Below are positions 54,985 to 64,000 of a stretch of DNA of 64,000 nt, piece by piece (the stretch's first letter is position 1; each line of letters starts with the position of its first letter). Under the pieces are notes generated by a model. It did no database searches. It had not been told where the DNA came from and worked only from the letters and a program-made list of their open reading frames with translations. The stretch is from the NCBI GenBank assembly GCA_026210745.1, contig CP110632.1, positions 2,293,001-2,357,000 of the forward strand, in the 5' to 3' direction. Source of the DNA: Exobasidium rhododendri (lineage: Eukaryota; Basidiomycota; Exobasidiomycetes; Exobasidiales; Exobasidiaceae). The position numbers and the translations under genes are program-made.

Positions 54985-55525
54985 GTTCGCAAAGCCACAG
55001 CTCAAGTAGGCAGAGACCTCAAAAGCGAAGGTACAGCTGGCGTGGGCGGAACAGCTGCTTTGTGTGCTCTTTCTACCTCTACCTCTGATACAACTTCCCA
55101 CTGTGCCGTGATAAATCTCACAGAAAGCGAACCACTATTTCCCCTCCTTTACTGTACCGTACTCGTCATACCCACGACAAATAATGCAGCCACTTCCTTT
55201 TCGCTTCAATTGATGCAGAGCGTAACATCGCCTGCTCGTGAGAGGGCTGCCATACTCCGATGGCACATCAAAGAGTACTTCTGCTGAGTCTTGTATGTAT
55301 AGAATCAATCGGGGTGAGAGTGCTCCAGGATGCGCGCCAAAAGAGACACCTTCGCAAATCGGTCATATCGAGGGGCACGTGTCGCGTCAGGAAGGCAGCT
55401 TCGACCTGGATGCGACTTGTATCGCTGATGATGATGGAGCTTCCTACCCATTCCTTTAAGGCTCCTGTTCTTCGCCCTCAGCTACCAGTCTGCTCCTCGT
55501 CTAAAAACATCAACAGCAGAAGAAC
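54985..55525. promoter_or_regulatory. Region between VCX1 and Y14 genes
   Basis: About 540 bp holding the 3' UTR of the exchanger gene and the promoter of the Y14 gene. Short frames exist but none is supported. Confidence 0.4.
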
Positions 55526-56318
55526 ATGGCCGATGGGAAGGCTGATGAGATTGACGTTGGGGCGCCAGTGGACGTGGACATGGAAGATGGTGAGTGGAGG
55601 CAGGGCAGAGCATCGTGCAGAAGGGGGTGCACGCTCTAACGCTTTCTTGGTCATTGTAGACCCAGCAGTGAAACAGAGAGGCAGAGGATTCAACTCAAGA
55701 GGCGATGGACCCTCTTTGGATGGTGTAAAAAACAGCGAAAAGTTTGATCTGCTGGATGGTCAAGACAAGGAAGACCTCTCGACGGAAGGCAAGGCGACTC
55801 GATGTGAGTGAATGAGCTACGAGATGAATCTAAGAAGAAGTGAAAGATATATGACTTATCATTGAACGTCTGCATTTACAGCGATCGAGGGATGGATTGT
55901 TGTTGTGACAAACATCGATGAGGAAGCGACAGAGGAAGAAGTTATTGATAAGTTTGCAGACTTTGGCCATGTGAAAGACTGTCACCTGAACTTGGATAGA
56001 CGAACAGGTTACGTCAAGGTGAGTTCCACACATCAATGAGAGAAAAAAGCGCAATGCTTTATGACGAAGCTCATACGCGGAACACCCTGGAAATTTCTTG
56101 CGACTACGCAGGGGTATGCCCTACTTGAATTTGAACAGTATGAGGAGGCAAGAGCTGCGATTGATGCTTGCCAAGAGGAGCTCACGTTGATGGACAAGCC
56201 ACTCAAGGCAGACTTTGCATTTGTGAAGCCACCGACGAACACACATGAAAAGTCAGCAAGGAGAGGCGCACCAGGAGCGGGCAGAAGAGACAGAAGTCGA
56301 AGCCCTGTGAGGCGGTAG
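55526..56318 (+). CDS. Exon junction complex RNA-binding protein Y14 (RBM8A)
   Basis: Y14 binds Mago and, with eIF4A3, marks spliced mRNAs for export, localisation or nonsense-mediated decay. Exons 55526-55589, 55660-55803, 55882-56018 and 56112-56318 join in phase (183 residues, the usual size). The N-terminal acidic part contains [15 protein letters not shown], near the known Mago-contact region. The single RRM holds RNP2-like [17 protein letters not shown] and RNP1-like [18 protein letters not shown], split by the last intron. The C-terminus is Arg/Ser-rich ([11 protein letters not shown]), as in other Y14 proteins. Its presence fits an intron-rich genome; baker's yeast has lost it. Confidence 0.94.
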
Positions 56319-56576
56319 AAAAGGCGAATGGAGAAGGAGAGAAGAAGGAAAATGAAGGGCCGAGATTGCCAGACAAAAGAAACTATATCTTGTACATCAC
56401 CACACCTCTGTTCGATCATTCCGGATAAGATTCTGTAAATCAATTGTGAAACAACAATTCATACATCTAATGTAACAATCTGAGTACAGGGCAACTGGGT
56501 AGGATGAGGTGTGGATTGGGGAAGGAAAGTTGTATTGCGTGAAAGGGAGCAGGAAAAGTATCGACAACCGACACAG

Positions 56577-58727
56577 CTACTCTACTCGTAACGAGCCTGA
56601 GATGGTGGCAGCCAATGCTTCGATGCTAGAGGGAGGTTGGACGTCGTTTGAAGAAGTCGATTCGTTGCTATCAAGGATTGGAGCTGGTTGAGAAGCAAAA
56701 GAGGCTTTGGAGGAATTGAAGCCGGCAAGGGAAGGCGTGCTTGGCTGGTTCGACTTGCAACTAAGGTCCGGCATGTTGGACGAGTGTGCTGGGAAGCGGA
56801 GATCTGTAGCTGCCAAAGGCGCAGCTCCAAGTGGTAGATCCGCTCCGGTTGGAGAAGACACAGAGGATGCCTGATTGGCTAGATCGGAAGAGGCAAATGA
56901 CCCTGCAGTAGGCGTCTTTTGAGCATCGGCGGCAAACGCACTAGCAAGAGCTGCGCCCATGGAAAGAGGAGCGGCGGATGTCATTCCTGCTGATGGGATG
57001 GGTGAAGACATTGGATGTGCATAGAGCCCTTCTCGACTGTCTTCCAGTGCTGGTGAAGCGGGAAAGCTTGCGTCCGCCAACCCTGGGCTAAGATGACTCA
57101 TCTCACTGCCATCCTCATCGCTACTATCTTCTACACTAGATGTGTCCTGTCCTGATCCATTCCATTCTTGTTCTTCCTCCTCCTCAGCATTGTTACCGTC
57201 GTCGTCGTCATCTTCCTCTTCCTCTTCTTCTCGATTGAGCATCTCTGTTATGGTCTGTTCTACTTCTTCATATTGTGCTCGTATGATCGCCTGTCCTTCC
57301 GGGATGCTGCCCTCCCTGCCTAGCCATTTCCGCACGTCTGTGTCATTGCCGTCTTTGTCTTTTACTGCCGTCCTCATGCCATCAATCTGGTGCAACGCAA
57401 GTCGGTAGGGATAAAGATCTCGCATCGTGAAAGGCCCACCATACTTTGAGACTTCCTTCAGGCATTTTGAGATGGTGGATAATTTGTTGCTGATCGGCGT
57501 TAACTCTTCTGAGATTGGCTCAGAAGAGGCTACTAATCGGTAGATAAGACCATAGCATCTTCGAAGCAGATACAACAACACCAATTGACCTTCAGGCTGC
57601 TTTCCCTCACTGTCGACAAATCTCCCATCTACACGCAATCGATCGATTTCCTTGAGCGTTACTTGGTAATTCCAGAGGTCTGTCTCTCTCAAAGTCCATC
57701 GGTGAGTCAAGACAAGATGCTCTAGTTGTGACTTGATCTCACTCAGTCGGTCGTAGATAGGTTGAAGAGTCATCGGCACTTCGTCATTACGAACGTTGAT
57801 ATCGTGCACAATTTCAAAACAGTCTTCCAATATTCCGACGAGGATGGCCTGACCTGCCGGCACGGAGGATCCACCAGGTCCAAGGAACTTTCCATCCACA
57901 CGTATGCTGTCAATCTTACGAAGCTCTTCTTGCAAAGCCTTGATTTCCGTCTTGACAGGTTTTGGTTTGGCTGCTGCTGCTGCAATCTGCCTTCGAACAG
58001 AGACCAATCTCTGATGAATGGGGACCAACTCCACGCTGAGTACTGAGAGTGTACCCTCAAGTGTTCTTAACACCTTTTCACAACCTTCCAGCTTTCTCAT
58101 CATCAATTTGGTCAACTGAGGAGGATGCTTGCCTTGCTCAGCATCTTTTCTGACGATCGCCCATAGTTCCGCAAGTCGCTTCGAAAAAGGCTGAAGATCT
58201 CCCTCTGTGTATATACCACTCTCAGCTAGGTGATCTAGTAGCTGCTTCATGCATCCTAGTTGACTGAAGGTGGCTGGTGTCTCTCTACTCTTACCAATCG
58301 TAAGGAAGAATAGACTTAGAAGAGTGAAGACATCATTCAGTGTTGTGTCGACTCGATTTGTCGAGATCAAAGAGGTTGCATCTGGCTCTCCTCCAGCTTC
58401 CGTTCCTGGTCTGGTTGGTCTGGTCGCTCCACTTGCAATGTTCTGTGCTGCTTTCTCGTCCCGAACTGCATTCAGACGTGTGACCTGCTTTATGACGGCT
58501 TGATACAGATGTTGCACATCTTGTGGCTTGATGTAATGCGAGCTGTCTTTCTTGAGAGCAGTCAAACGATTGCGGATACTGAGCAAGGTGGAAAACATTC
58601 CTGATCAGTCCTTCATATCTTTATTCGCTAACGCCCTCCTCTCCCGATACACTCACTTGATCAGGCTTTCCAAGATCGGCTGCTCTTCCATGGGAATAGC
58701 ACTCATTGCTCTAGAAGAGGTTGACAT
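56577..58727 (-). CDS. UPF0662/DUF2408 family protein
   Basis: Exons 58727-58657 and 58578-56577 join in phase 2 (about 690 residues). The joined N-terminus reads ...QPILESLINIRNRLTALKKD followed by SSHYIKPQDVQHLYQAVIKQ, which matches the opening of fungal UPF0662 proteins. The body is alpha-helical with repeated blocks: LRKIDSIRVDGKFLGPGG, LKEIDRLRVDGRFVDSEG and LHQIDGMRTAVKDKDGN, each followed by PxGQ and a hydrophobic helix, so it looks like an internal three-fold repeat. The C-terminal about 200 residues are acidic and then Ser/Pro/Ala-rich. The family is fungal and of unknown molecular function, reported as cytosolic/nuclear in yeasts. A second in-frame ATG at 58706 is an alternative start. 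Confidence 0.85.
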
Positions 58728-59783
58728 ACTTTTTTGCTCGTGTCTTGGAGCATTGAACAGCAGACAAGAAGGGGCGGGTAAACGTCCAAGCTCTATGAGG
58801 TAACGACGGCAAGTGCGAAGCTCGAATATGAATCATAGTTACAGTCCATCTCCCATGATCGACTTTCAGGCCTCTACAAGATCCACGTGGAGAGAGCGGA
58901 GGCCCCCCCGCCCTCGTAAGACGACGCCCCAATTATGCCCTGCGCCTGCGCCTCCCCTTGCAGTGCGGTGACACCACTTTGACAGCTTCTTTCTGTACCA
59001 CTCCTCTCTCTTGAGATCCGGCATCTCCCTCTCGCGTTCTCACCCGTCGCCATCTCATTTCCCTTCCCTATCCACCCACAAGTCACCCTCAGCCATTACT
59101 CTAGTTCAATATTCCAAGGCCAAAAAGTAACATCGACTCTTTGTTTGGCTCAGCTGCACGGAATATACACCCGCGTCTACATTCAGCGACTTTCCAGAAC
59201 GATTTTAGAATAACAAGCCGCATGCATAAGGACTGTGCAAATACAAAGCAGCACGCGTCCTCTGTATTGTGATTCTCCCCCCCCCCTCTTCAGCTGGAGG
59301 GACGAGTTCTAAGTCTGGACTCATTTACCCTTCTCCGTACACGGAAATATTCGCTTCAACTTCTTTTGCCCCTTCCAACTTGTTTTGGGCTCCTACTTCT
59401 CCTTGCTGCCTAGTCTCATCTGCGCTCGGTCATCTTCTAATTTTGGAAGCCTTACTTCCCCTATTGACACTTTCGCTTCGTAATTGGCTTCCGCCGATAC
59501 TCTCGTTTTCTCGGCTACACCCATACAACATCAACACGCTTCTCAGTGATCAAAGACGCTGCCAGGTCTTTCGTCTTCATTTTGGGACAACTATTTGCAA
59601 AGAGTTGCAAATTCAGCACTTATCAGTCTGTTGCAGCAGCTTTCCCGTCTGAAAGCCGCAACAAGTCGTACTAGTTTGGCAGGTCCAACACATATTTGTT
59701 GATTCGGCCCCCCCTGACTTTTGACACCGACGACAGCTCAAAAGTTTTCATTGTCTAACAACGCAAAGCCGATCTAGGTCAAT
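58728..59783. promoter_or_regulatory. Divergent region between the UPF0662 gene and the syntaxin gene
   Basis: About 1.06 kb with a long C run (about 59275-59286) and CT-rich leader-like sequence before the syntaxin start. No coding exon or RNA gene was recognised. Confidence 0.4.
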
Positions 59784-61264
59784 ATGGCTCGTGATAGATT
59801 AGCAGCTATGAGGGTGAGTATCCTGTGATGAAGGGGATGGCGGTCTTGTCGGTCGAAGAGGTGTGATGGCATCACTGACGCTGCATTCACGTCTGACAGG
59901 CGCAACAAGGCGGTGGAGGAGGTGCTGGTGGTTATGGAGGCTACGGCGGAAATCAAGGCTACGGCGATCACTCCTTCCCTACTCCACAGACAGAAGCGGG
60001 TCAAAACGGTGCACAGCAGCAAGGAGCAGGATACAGTGCACCACAACAAGGAGCAGGTTATAGTGCTCCTCAACAAGGTTATGGGCAGCAACAGCCTCAA
60101 GCGGGTTATGGTGCACAACAAGCAGGGTATGGACAAGCCCCTGCCTACAATCAACCACCTGCGCAGGCTGGATATGGGCAAGGAGGCTACAGTCAACAAG
60201 ACCCTTATGCCAACGGAGCTGCTGCCAACGCTTACGAAATGCAAGGTGTAGGAGGAGAAAAGGCAGCACCTTCCATGGACGCCTTCTTTGCTGAAATTTC
60301 AGATATCCAAGAGTGAGCATAGCAGTGTTATCTTGCAAGAGAAGAAGAAACTTTACTCACTAACCCATTATTGGCTCTTTCGTACTACAGTACCATCCGA
60401 CAGATCGACGATAACATCAACCGTATTTCTGAATTGCATTCTCGAAGTCTAAACAATATGGACGAAGCATCTTCCCAACAAGCTCATCAACAGCTCGCAG
60501 GAATGTCGGCAGAAACCAGTCGATTGACAAATGCAGTCAAGAACAAGATCCGTAATCTAGACGCACAAACCGCTCGATTGCCTGAAAGTGGAGACAAGAA
60601 CGTTCGCAAAACTCAAATCGGAGCGCAAAAGAATCGATTCAAGGAGACCATTCAAAGATACCAACAGGTAGAGCAAACTTTCCGGAAAAAGTACAGAGAT
60701 CGTGCAGAGAGACAATACAAGATTGTGAAACCAGATGCCACGCCACAGGAAGTGAAGGCGGCCATCGAAGACGATCAAGGTCAACAGATCTTCTCACAAG
60801 CTCTTCTCAATTCCAATCGACATGGTGAAGCCAGAGGAGCACTACGAGAGGTCCAAGAACGACATGAAGATATCAAAAAGATTGAAAAGACGCTGGTCGA
60901 GTTGGCTCAATTGTTCCAAGAGATTGATATCCTCATCACAGAGCAAGGCGAACAGATTGATGTCATCGATCAACATGGTACCGCTGTGGAAAACGACATG
61001 AGTCAAGGTCTTCAAGCGACAAGCAAAGCGGTGGACTCGGCACGAAAGGCTCGAAAGAAGAGAATCATCTGCTTTGTCATTCTACTCGTTATCCTCGTCA
61101 TCATTGCTGCTATTGTTGCCGGTGTCATCTGTACTCGACCTGGAAATTGCGGCACAAAGAGCAGCACTAGCAACAGTCGTCGACGTTCTCTCCTCATGAG
61201 CGACTACACGGATGAGATGAGTCGAATGCTCATGGCCAGGGACTTTGGCGCAATGTTGGAGTAA
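59784..61264 (+). CDS. SSO1: Plasma-membrane Qa-SNARE, SSO1/syntaxin-1 type
   Basis: Target SNARE for exocytosis at the plasma membrane. Exons 59784-59813, 59900-60312 and 60391-61264 join in phase (438 residues; yeast Sso1 has 290). Residues about 11-115 form a Gly/Gln/Tyr/Ala-rich low-complexity segment with two GAGYSAPQQ copies. Then come the Habc bundle (DAFFAEISDIQDTIRQIDDN; KNKIRNLDAQTARLPESGD; FKETIQRYQQVEQTFRKKYR) and the SNARE helix with the zero-layer Gln in FQEIDILITEQGEQIDVIDQ. A basic RKARKKR precedes the membrane anchor (IICFVILLVILVIIAAIVAG). Unusually, about 42 residues follow the anchor, including SNSRRRSLLMSDYTDEMSRM, and would face outside. Confidence 0.93.
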
Positions 61265-61781
61265 AAACACTTCTACACGATAGTGACAAAGGAAGAAAAA
61301 GGAAGATGGCACTGACGAAGACCGAAAGAGATGCAATTTCATTGGATATCCATCACGAACCTCGCATCGTGATACAAAGACAAAAAGACACCAACACTCG
61401 TTTAGAAAACCCGCCAAACTACACTTTTAGGTCAAAATTCTGTCTCTCTCGCCCTCCCTCTCTTGCGCAGATTCCCCGTTCTCCCGATACATCGTAGAGT
61501 GCACAAACTCTTCCCCTTTCACCTCTTCTCGCCACAAACAAATCGTGTGGCCGCCCAGTCTGTCTTCTGCTCCTTTCACTTTCTTTGAATTATCCTTTTT
61601 TTTCTCTCTTTCTTAATGATGACAAATTTTACCCTTTCTATGAGCCTCCAATTTTACTGCTACATGTAATGCTCTGCATCGTCGTCCTCGCATGTGGGGG
61701 AAACTGTTCATTGTGCCTTGCAAACCTGCTTCGATGCTCTTCGGAGCCGGCATCCGAGAGTTCCACACAATGAAACGATCA
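61265..61781. other. Convergent 3' region between syntaxin and transcription factor genes
   Basis: About 520 bp, T- and C-rich (near 61440-61480 and 61590-61640), consistent with two 3' UTRs. No gene is supported. Confidence 0.45.
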
Positions 61782-64000
61782 TCAAAGATCGACTATGAGA
61801 TCGTTCCAAGAGGAGACGTCATCCCAGCTGAGACCATTGCTGAGCATCTGGATGAGCTGAGAAGCGCTCGCCGTGCTGGAGGTGGACGGCGAATCCAGAG
61901 AGGTGATGAAGTCGAGTTCATTGGCCTGGATCGGGTTCATCGCCTGATTGGTAAAGACCGAGGGGAGCATTTCAGAGTAGAGCAACGGGGCCAGATCTGC
62001 TCCCACAAATGTCGTCGAGTCATCGATAGCAACTCTTTTCGTCGGTAACGTTGATGACGAAAATAGACGTCGTTGATCTGCCGTTTGGGAGGACACGTCG
62101 AATTCAGGACTTCGATTGTATTCGAACAGATTCTCACCATTCAGAGCGGTACTTTGCTCTTGTGATGTCGTGTCTACTTCTGACCTGCTCTTCTTCTTCT
62201 TTTGCGAAGAAAAGATGGAGGAGGCGGACTTTTTCATGGCTGATTTCCTCTTCTTCCTTTTGCTACCGTCTCCGATCAGAGTCAAATCTTCACCTTGCGT
62301 CCCCCCGGCTTCCTCTTCCCCTTCCTCTTCCTCCTCCTCCATCTCGTCGCCATCTACGGCTTCCCTGTCGTCTTCGTCACCTTTGCCGTCAACGTCAAGA
62401 TCGCTCTCTCGCCCTCTGCTCCTCATGACTGTCTCTGCTCGCTTCTTTAGCTTGTTCAGGATGTGAAGAGGCGATTCCAGCGGCGTCCAACCAATCACTG
62501 CCTTTTCGAGCAATTCAATCGCTTGTACAAGATCTTGCCATGCCTTTTCGCTTTCGGTCTTCTCAGTCTCACGCTTTATGATGTACAGTCCTCTACACAC
62601 TGCTGCTGAGAAGATTGCGTTCCAAAAGAATGCCCAACGGATCACAAGTGAAGGGTACTTACACCAAGCCGAGATGGTAATAGCAATCACCTTAGAAGCA
62701 CTCTCGTTGACTGCCTGGACGCTCTCTACCAATATCTCCTGTTGATGATAGTGGTCACTCTTCTGTCGTCCATTGCCAACCTTGCCTCCTCCTTCTTTGC
62801 TACCACTGTCTTGTTGCAACGCTTTGCTGAACCACTCTCGATGAAGAAGCAGTATTGCTTGGAAGTGGTTCAAAAGGGTAGTATGACGTTGCAATTCCAA
62901 GATCATTTCATCGCGAAAGGGAACATCGTTGTACGCTCTTTCTAAATCTTCAACGGATTTGCTTGACTGTACTTCTACATCCTTCTGGCTCTCCACCAAC
63001 GTCGGCAGCATCCAAGCCGGCATAGATGTCAACATTTGTCTGACGATCTTATCAAAGTGCAATGTGATTTGAAACGAAGATTTGGCACAGAGACACTCAT
63101 CCAGCATCCGATTGATGACCTGGACCTGCTTGCACTTGAAGGCATGGAAGATTCCCTCCCGATGTGAAGAAGACTTTGGCATGGTACTTACAATGCCCCT
63201 CTCTCCTTCCACTCCTAGCTGCCATTCGGAGGGGAACCTTGTATCGACGTGTCGATCACAGAGTGCTGGAGGTCGACAGAATGCAAAAGCACGGAAAACC
63301 TCGGAACATTGAACATCCCAAAACACCCTTCTCCTCTTTTCCCTTTCTTCTTCGTCGAGATTGAAGAGAGAAGGGTCGCGATGAAGACCTGTACTGATCG
63401 CCATTCGTATCATAGTTCCCAGCAAAGGATACGCACTCTCTGCATATCGACCTCCCCTCCGCCAAGTCAGGTACATGTTGATGTGCATGAGTGCTAGGAT
63501 TGCCTCCAGACTTGTCGCTTCTGTGAAGTTGGAGAGTGCCAAGGCAATCCAAGCACATGAGTAGAGTGCTCTACCGACTGGATCTCGTTGCGGCCTCTGA
63601 ACATCCAGTAGTATCCCGAGCGAAAGTATGGAGAAGAGCAGAGCTAGCTTGTGAGGATGGAAGTGGAGAGGAGGAGGCGAAGTAGCAGTGATGGAGTTGG
63701 AATAAAACAAAACCCAGATCGACTTTTCGAAATCATTCCGAGAGATGGGATGAAACATGAAGGTGACCGTAGCATAGTAGACGTCTATCATCCTTTGCGC
63801 CATTTCCCGTGAGGGCAAAGCACTCTTCAGTTGATTCCAAATCGCTGTTGAAGAGTGAGGAGATCGAAAGCCAGGCGTCGCCCAGACAAGTTGCAAGCGC
63901 TGAGATTCCATCGTAGAAGGAGCGTTGCCTTCTGAGGGTGAGCCTGTTTCAATCTCAACAGATTTCCTCCTAGCATTGCTGTCCGTCGCAGCTGCTTCCA
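61782..64000 (-). CDS. Fungal-specific transcription factor (fungal_trans domain), 5' end outside the window
   Basis: The frame is open from the right edge to the stop at 61782 (about 739 residues visible). The N-terminus, where a Zn2Cys6 binuclear cluster would be expected, lies beyond the window; an internal ATG at 63911 is probably not the start. The regulatory middle-homology domain is clear: MIDVYYATVTFMFHPISRND near the beginning, then LALLFSILSLGILLDVQRPQ, GTMIRMAISTGLHRDPSLFN and EREKRRRVFWDVQCSEVFRA, the classic order. The C-terminal third has an acidic run (MEEEEEEGEEEAGG), a basic nuclear-signal-like patch (KRKKRKSAMKKSA) and a Ser-rich tail. Targets cannot be inferred. Two GTAAGT sequences in the frame could be minor introns but the frame stays open through them. 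Confidence 0.82.
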   Translation of the reverse strand, partial: EAAATDSNARRKSVEIETGSPSEGNAPSTMESQRLQLVWATPGFRSPHSSTAIWNQLKSALPSREMAQRMIDVYYATVTFMFHPISRNDFEKSIWVLFYSNSITATSPPPLHFHPHKLALLFSILSLGILLDVQRPQRDPVGRALYSCAWIALALSNFTEATSLEAILALMHINMYLTWRRGGRYAESAYPLLGTMIRMAISTGLHRDPSLFNLDEEEREKRRRVFWDVQCSEVFRAFAFCRPPALCDRHVDTRFPSEWQLGVEGERGIVSTMPKSSSHREGIFHAFKCKQVQVINRMLDECLCAKSSFQITLHFDKIVRQMLTSMPAWMLPTLVESQKDVEVQSSKSVEDLERAYNDVPFRDEMILELQRHTTLLNHFQAILLLHREWFSKALQQDSGSKEGGGKVGNGRQKSDHYHQQEILVESVQAVNESASKVIAITISAWCKYPSLVIRWAFFWNAIFSAAVCRGLYIIKRETEKTESEKAWQDLVQAIELLEKAVIGWTPLESPLHILNKLKKRAETVMRSRGRESDLDVDGKGDEDDREAVDGDEMEEEEEEGEEEAGGTQGEDLTLIGDGSKRKKRKSAMKKSASSIFSSQKKKKSRSEVDTTSQEQSTALNGENLFEYNRSPEFDVSSQTADQRRLFSSSTLPTKRVAIDDSTTFVGADLAPLLYSEMLPSVFTNQAMNPIQANELDFITSLDSPSTSSTASASQLIQMLSNGLSWDDVSSWNDLIVDL

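Noticed and set aside
58579-58656. Start of the UPF0662 protein at the ATG at 58598
   Set aside because: That ATG lies within the intron. Splicing from 58657 to 58578 gives the family's conserved N-terminus.
63170-63240. Possible introns starting GTAAGT within the transcription factor gene
   Set aside because: The frame is open and continuous through both GTAAGT sites and the flanking helices of the fungal_trans domain appear unbroken.
1-64000. Transposons, retroelements, CRISPR arrays and biosynthetic clusters
   Set aside because: No transposase, reverse transcriptase, long terminal or inverted repeats, spacer arrays or clustered secondary-metabolism genes were seen.

Overview
The window is nuclear DNA of a fungus, almost certainly a basidiomycete and plausibly in or near the Ustilaginomycotina (the phylum is well supported, the lower rank is a guess). 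Reasons: genes are dense on both strands; introns are short and begin mostly with GTGAGT or a close variant; proteins carry long low-complexity Ser/Gln/Asn/Ala tracts; and the gene set is eukaryotic and fungal (SSO-type syntaxin, VCX1-type exchanger, UPF0662/DUF2408 protein, RSC9-like subunit, Flo8-like LisH regulator), with the exon-junction factor Y14, which intron-rich fungi keep. I saw no transposon, CRISPR array or other prokaryotic mobile element.

Layout. 0-9 kb: RAD23 (-), an oversized Rab GTPase (+), mitochondrial aspartyl-tRNA synthetase (-), phosphatidylserine synthase (-). 9-24 kb: a 2336-residue UFD4/TRIP12-type HECT ligase (-), a putative tiny gene diverging from it (+), an RSC9-like chromatin subunit (-), then a 2.7-kb stretch without a convincing gene. 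24-37 kb: an unrecognised 1267-residue protein (+), a PPR-like mitochondrial protein (-), a small Cys-rich protein (+), a putative mitochondrial protein with a duplicated repeat (+), an unrecognised acidic/Ser-rich protein (-). 37-47 kb: RPS4 (+), SYS1 (+), PNKP-type kinase/phosphatase (-), DNA polymerase alpha POL1 (+). 47-64 kb: LisH/Flo8-like regulator (-), intron-containing tRNA-Pro(AGG) (-), a dolichyldiphosphatase fused to a riboflavin-pathway deaminase (+), VCX1-like Ca2+/H+ exchanger (+), Y14 (+), UPF0662 protein (-), SSO-type syntaxin (+), and a fungal transcription factor (-) that runs off the right edge.

Functional groupings. Genome maintenance: RAD23, PNKP and POL1, the last two divergent over a short shared promoter. 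Ubiquitin pathway: RAD23 and UFD4. Secretory pathway: Rab, SYS1, syntaxin, dolichyldiphosphatase. Lipid, cofactor and ion metabolism: CHO1, the RIB2-type deaminase domain, VCX1. Mitochondrial: MSD1, the PPR-like protein and one unknown. Most neighbours look unrelated, as is usual in such genomes.

Most striking observations: (1) a dolichyldiphosphatase-DRAP deaminase fusion with all catalytic motifs intact; (2) a Rab with a long N-terminal extension and about 110 extra residues inside its GTPase domain; (3) a probable 4-nt exon holding the RPS4 start codon; (4) a two-unit repeat duplicated as A-B-A'-B' in an unrecognised protein. Exon boundaries were placed by eye from splice consensus and reading-frame continuity.
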